From Bin18 sp965200355 (GTDB taxonomy: Bacteria; Desulfobacterota; Binatia; Bin18), in NCBI GenBank assembly GCA_965200355.1, contig OZ241351.1, positions 2,852,001 through 2,916,000 of the forward strand: DNA of 64,000 nucleotides, given 5' to 3'. Positions within the stretch are counted from its first letter, which is position 1, and each line of letters starts with the position of its first letter. The notes beneath the pieces were generated by a model, which made no database searches, was not told the DNA's origin, and saw nothing but the letters and a program-made list of their open reading frames with translations. The translations under genes and the position numbers were made by a program. Positions 60,948-64,000 of this stretch are shown piece after piece.

Positions 60948-62246
60948 ATGAAAAAAAAGAGACCACTTGAGGGCGTGCGGATTGCCGACCTGACCTGGCT
61001 GCTGGCCGGGGCCGGCGGGCCGCGTTTATTAGCCAGCCTTGGAGCGGAAGTCATTCGGATTGAGTGGCGCGACCGGCTGGATTTTCTGCGCTATATGCCG
61101 CCGTTTGCCTCCCGTTCGGAAGAGCAACAGGAAAAGGCCGGCGCCATGGACCTGACCGGCCTGGAGACCGGCAAGGTCCAGAGCGTCAATCGCGGCGGTT
61201 ACTTCAACGACATCAACGCCGGCAAATACGGGATCAGTCTGAATATGAAAGCGCCCCAGGGCCGCGCGCTGTTCAAAAAGCTGGTCGCGGTCAGTGATGT
61301 GGTGGTGGAAGCTTTTACGGCCGAGACCATGCAAAAATGGGGACTCGGCTATGACACCCTCAAAGCCATTAAGCCGGATATTATCTATATGCAGCAGCCC
61401 GGTTGGGGCTATAAAGGTCCCTACGTCAAATATGCTTCCTACGGACCGATTGCTCAGGCCGTGAGTGGCCTGACCGAGCAGTCTGGTTTGCCCGCGCCCC
61501 ATCCGCCGGCTGGCTGGGGCTTTTCGTATATGGACTGGAGTGGCGCGTATTATTGCGCCATGACCATTCTGATGGCCCTGTACTATAAAAAACGGACCGG
61601 CAAGGGCCAGTATCTCGATTGCTCGCAGGTAGAGCCCGGTATTGGTATGACTGGAACCGCGGTGCTGGATCATGCGGTGAATGGACGCCACTATCAGCGC
61701 ACGGGCAATCGTTCGCCCTATAAGCCGGCCGCACCGCACGGGGCCTACCCCTGTGCTGAGAAGGACCGCTGGATTGCCATCGCCGTGACCTCCGAAGACG
61801 AGTGGCAAGCCTTGGTCCGCGCAATGGGCCACCCGGATTGGACGCAACAGGACCGCTTTGCCTCACTGACCGAGCGGGTGCAGCACCAGGACGAACTGGA
61901 CCGGCTGGTGAGCACCTGGACGCAGACGCAGGAGCCCTTTGGCCTGCAAGAGCGTTTACAGGCCGCCGGCGTTCCGGCCGGCGTGTGTCAGACCGCCCAG
62001 GACCGGATTGAGCGCGACCCGCAGCTCAAACATCTGAACTGGCTGCTGCCTCTGGAGCATACCGAGGTCGGCACGTGGCCGATCAAGGATATTCCGTTTC
62101 ATTTTACCAACGGGCTGGTCAGCCAGGGCGGACCAACCGCACGTGCCGCGCCCTGCTATGCGGAAGATAATGAATATGTCTATAAAAAACTGCTCGGCTT
62201 GAGCCAGGCAGAAATAGACGCGTTTCAGGACCAAGGAGTGATTTAA
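60948..62246 (+). CDS. CaiB/BaiF family CoA-transferase, catalytic subunit
   Basis: 432 residues. MKKKRPLEGVRIADLTWLLAGAGG, LASLGAEVIRIEWRDRLDF, GKYGISLNMKAPQGRALFKKL, PGWGYKGPYVKYASYGPI and the SYMDWSGAYYCAMTILMAL block with the catalytic Asp. It would transfer CoA to a carboxylic acid substrate via aspartyl-CoA. ATG 60948 follows GTAGGGTGGG; a GTG six bases earlier is possible. Downstream of its partner and upstream of a D-aminoacylase-like gene. Confidence 0.92.
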   Translation: MKKKRPLEGVRIADLTWLLAGAGGPRLLASLGAEVIRIEWRDRLDFLRYMPPFASRSEEQQEKAGAMDLTGLETGKVQSVNRGGYFNDINAGKYGISLNMKAPQGRALFKKLVAVSDVVVEAFTAETMQKWGLGYDTLKAIKPDIIYMQQPGWGYKGPYVKYASYGPIAQAVSGLTEQSGLPAPHPPAGWGFSYMDWSGAYYCAMTILMALYYKKRTGKGQYLDCSQVEPGIGMTGTAVLDHAVNGRHYQRTGNRSPYKPAAPHGAYPCAEKDRWIAIAVTSEDEWQALVRAMGHPDWTQQDRFASLTERVQHQDELDRLVSTWTQTQEPFGLQERLQAAGVPAGVCQTAQDRIERDPQLKHLNWLLPLEHTEVGTWPIKDIPFHFTNGLVSQGGPTARAAPCYAEDNEYVYKKLLGLSQAEIDAFQDQGVI

Positions 62247-62269
62247 CTCAAACAAGAGGAGGGTGTGTC

Positions 62270-63952
62270 ATGTCGTACGATCTCATCATCAAGAACGGAA
62301 CCGTGGTGGATGGAACCGGTGCGGAACGCTACCGGGCCGATATTGCGGTCGCCAACGGAAAAATTGCGGACATTGGCAAAGTCTCGGACGGTGCCAAGAA
62401 GGTCGTGGACGCCTCCGACCTGATTGTGGCACCCGGTTTTGTCGATCCGCATACCCACTATGACGCCCAGATTTGCTGGGACCCGCTGATTACGTCCTCG
62501 TCCTGGCACGGGGTCACGAGTCTGGTCATGGGCAATTGTGGGGTCGGCCTGGCTCCGTGCAAACCGGAGGTGCATGAAATCGCGGCCTGGGATTTGGTCA
62601 ACGTGGAAGCCATCCCGTTTGACGTGCTGGGCAAAGGCGTGACCTGGGATTGGGTCACTTTCCCCGAATATATGAATGCGGCTGAACAGCGGGGGAGCGG
62701 CATCAATATCGGCTTTATGGCTGCCCTCACACCGTTTCGCCACTTTGTGATGGGCGAAGAGTCAATGGAGCGGGGCGCAACACCAGAGGAAACCGCACAG
62801 ATCAAGGCCCTGATTAAAGAGGCCGTGGCCGCCGGGGCCTTTGGCTTTTCGACCACAAATGTCGCCCAGCATATCGGCTATAAAGGCCGTCCGATTGCCT
62901 GCCGTAACGCCAGTTGGGATGAACTCAAGGCATATTGCAACGCACTCAAAGAACTCGGCAAGGGCAGCATCGAGCTCGCCCTGACCAATAATGTCTCTAT
63001 TGTTGACGAAACCGAACATGCCTTATTGGACATGCTGCTGACCGAAAGCGGGCGCAAGGTCACCTGGCTGGCGCTGCTGAACCGGGACGATCAGCCGGAC
63101 GCGGCCATGAATACCCTGCGCACAATTGAGCCGCTGTTCGAGAAGGGCGCTATTCCGCAGGTGACCTGCCGACCGCTCATTATTCAGATTGACCTGCGCA
63201 AACCGTTCATCTTTGCCAATCTGCCGTGTTGGCAGCCGGCCTTCGATCAGTCGATTGAGAAGCAGCAGGCGTTTTACCGAGATGAATCATTCCGGGCCGC
63301 ATTCCGCAAAGAGATGGAGTCGCCCAAGGTGTTCACCGGCAAATGGGAACGCGCCATCGTCCATGAAGTCGGCAATCCCGCCCTGCAAGCCCTGGTCGGC
63401 AAGAGCGTGGCCGAGATTGCCGCACAGCGTGGCAAAGACGGGCTCGATACATTCCTGGACCTGTGCATCGAAGATGATTTACAACTTCAGTATACCTATG
63501 AGCTATTCAACGCCGACGAAGACCGCATCCCCGAACTGATTACCCACGATCAGGTCATGGTCGGCCTGTCAGACGGCGGAGCCCATGTGGATATGCTGTG
63601 CGACGCTGGCTACTGCACCTATCTGCTCGGCACCTGGGTGCGGGACCGGCAGGCCATGACGCTTGAACATGCGGTCAAGCGGATTACCTCCGAGCCGGCC
63701 GCGTTCTACGGCATGACCACCCGGGGCCAGATCGCAAAAGGCATGGCGGCCGATTTTGCAATTTTTGACTACAACACGGTTGGCTCGGCCCGCCGCGGCG
63801 AAATGCGAACCGACCTGCCCGGCGGCGGGCGGCGCTTAGTCATGCCGGCCCAGGGCGTCCAGTACACGATAGTGAACGGCGAGGTGCTGTTCGACGACGG
63901 CAAACACACGGGTGCCATGCCGGGCCAGGTGTTGCGTTCGGGGCAGGTCTAG
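62270..63952 (+). CDS. N-acyl-D-amino-acid deacylase-type amidohydrolase (copy 2)
   Basis: 560 residues. APGFVDPHTHYDAQICW carries the HxH, MGNCGVGLAPC the Cys loop and GLSDGGAHVDMLCDAG the catalytic Asp. Near-complete alignment with the gene at 51076 (same blocks and length) shows a paralogue pair. 23 bases after the CoA-transferase gene and with AAGAGGAGG upstream, it probably belongs to the CoA-transferase operon. Substrate is likely an N-acyl or cyclic amide. Confidence 0.92.
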   Translation: MSYDLIIKNGTVVDGTGAERYRADIAVANGKIADIGKVSDGAKKVVDASDLIVAPGFVDPHTHYDAQICWDPLITSSSWHGVTSLVMGNCGVGLAPCKPEVHEIAAWDLVNVEAIPFDVLGKGVTWDWVTFPEYMNAAEQRGSGINIGFMAALTPFRHFVMGEESMERGATPEETAQIKALIKEAVAAGAFGFSTTNVAQHIGYKGRPIACRNASWDELKAYCNALKELGKGSIELALTNNVSIVDETEHALLDMLLTESGRKVTWLALLNRDDQPDAAMNTLRTIEPLFEKGAIPQVTCRPLIIQIDLRKPFIFANLPCWQPAFDQSIEKQQAFYRDESFRAAFRKEMESPKVFTGKWERAIVHEVGNPALQALVGKSVAEIAAQRGKDGLDTFLDLCIEDDLQLQYTYELFNADEDRIPELITHDQVMVGLSDGGAHVDMLCDAGYCTYLLGTWVRDRQAMTLEHAVKRITSEPAAFYGMTTRGQIAKGMAADFAIFDYNTVGSARRGEMRTDLPGGGRRLVMPAQGVQYTIVNGEVLFDDGKHTGAMPGQVLRSGQV

Positions 63953-63964
63953 TCTTTTCCTGCT

Positions 63965-64000
63965 CCCCCACGGGGCAAGGGCAACCACAGGGGGTTTGCC
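63965..64000. repeat. Start of a palindromic-repeat block at the right edge
   Basis: CAACCACAGGGGGTTTGCC is the same text as ACAGGGGGTTTGCC in the block at 11.45 kb. It runs off the window. Confidence 0.5.

Noticed and set aside
1..64000. CRISPR array, tRNA, rRNA, transposase
   Set aside because: I looked for regularly spaced repeats, tRNA-like cloverleaf text and transposase motifs and saw none I could support.

Overview
The window looks like a chromosomal segment of a Gram-negative, aerobic, GC-rich (roughly 58-60% by eye) heterotroph. Outer-membrane features (TonB-dependent receptor, DUF1329-type periplasmic protein) and a heavy load of flavin-dependent luciferase-like oxidoreductases, CaiB/BaiF CoA-transferases, hydantoinases and D-aminoacylase-type amidohydrolases resemble uncultivated deltaproteobacterial, Tectomicrobia or Binatota-like genomes. 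That placement is an inference from gene content; no rRNA or ribosomal protein is present to test it.

Layout. 1-7.1 kb: 5' end of lon, a HAD phosphatase, a SLOG-fold protein, a luciferase-like oxidoreductase, a DUF1329-like secreted protein, and an archaeal-type NMN adenylyltransferase next to an archaeal-type phosphoglycerate mutase. 7.1-14.2 kb: a repeat-rich accessory block with two large surface protein genes (a multi-domain LRR protein and a TonB-dependent receptor). Each is broken by one extra base in an 8-base homopolymer and by one in-frame TAG. 14.2-22 kb: a co-directional catabolic run (luciferase-like enzyme, Rieske oxygenase, SnoaL-like protein, formamidase/acetamidase, LRAT-fold protein, class IV aminotransferase, SET-domain protein, MsrA). 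22.1-24.2 kb: a decayed island with a twice-frameshifted Gfo/Idh gene, an acyl-CoA dehydrogenase stub and two unknown small genes.

24.3-44 kb is a methylated-amine region: both subunits of N,N-dimethylformamidase, a divergent molybdopterin oxidoreductase operon, a GltS-type carrier, and one compact operon holding all eight genes of the N-methylglutamate pathway (mgsA-mgsB-mgsC-mgdB-mgdC-mgdD-mgdA-gmaS). That operon has a recognisable sigma70-type promoter flanked by two identical 11-bp repeats. Dimethylformamidase would yield formate and dimethylamine; the N-methylglutamate operon oxidises monomethylamine. The dimethylamine-to-methylamine step is not visible here.

44-50 kb: an Nramp-like carrier, mutM, a VOC protein and a three-gene unit zorA-zorB-zorE that fits a type II Zorya anti-phage system. 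zorA carries an apparent +1 frameshift and zorB an in-frame TAA. 50-64 kb: a polysaccharide deacetylase and a hydantoin/amide cluster (hydantoinase A and B, M20 carbamoylase-like hydrolase, Asp/hydantoin racemase) divergent from a TetR regulator. The regulator is followed by two paired CaiB/BaiF CoA-transferases, only the second of which keeps the expected catalytic Asp. Two paralogous D-aminoacylase-type enzymes flank this cluster.

Every broken gene in the window is accessory (surface, defence, island), while the roughly 45 metabolic genes read cleanly. This favours real gene decay or contingency switching over random sequence error, although sequence error is not excluded.
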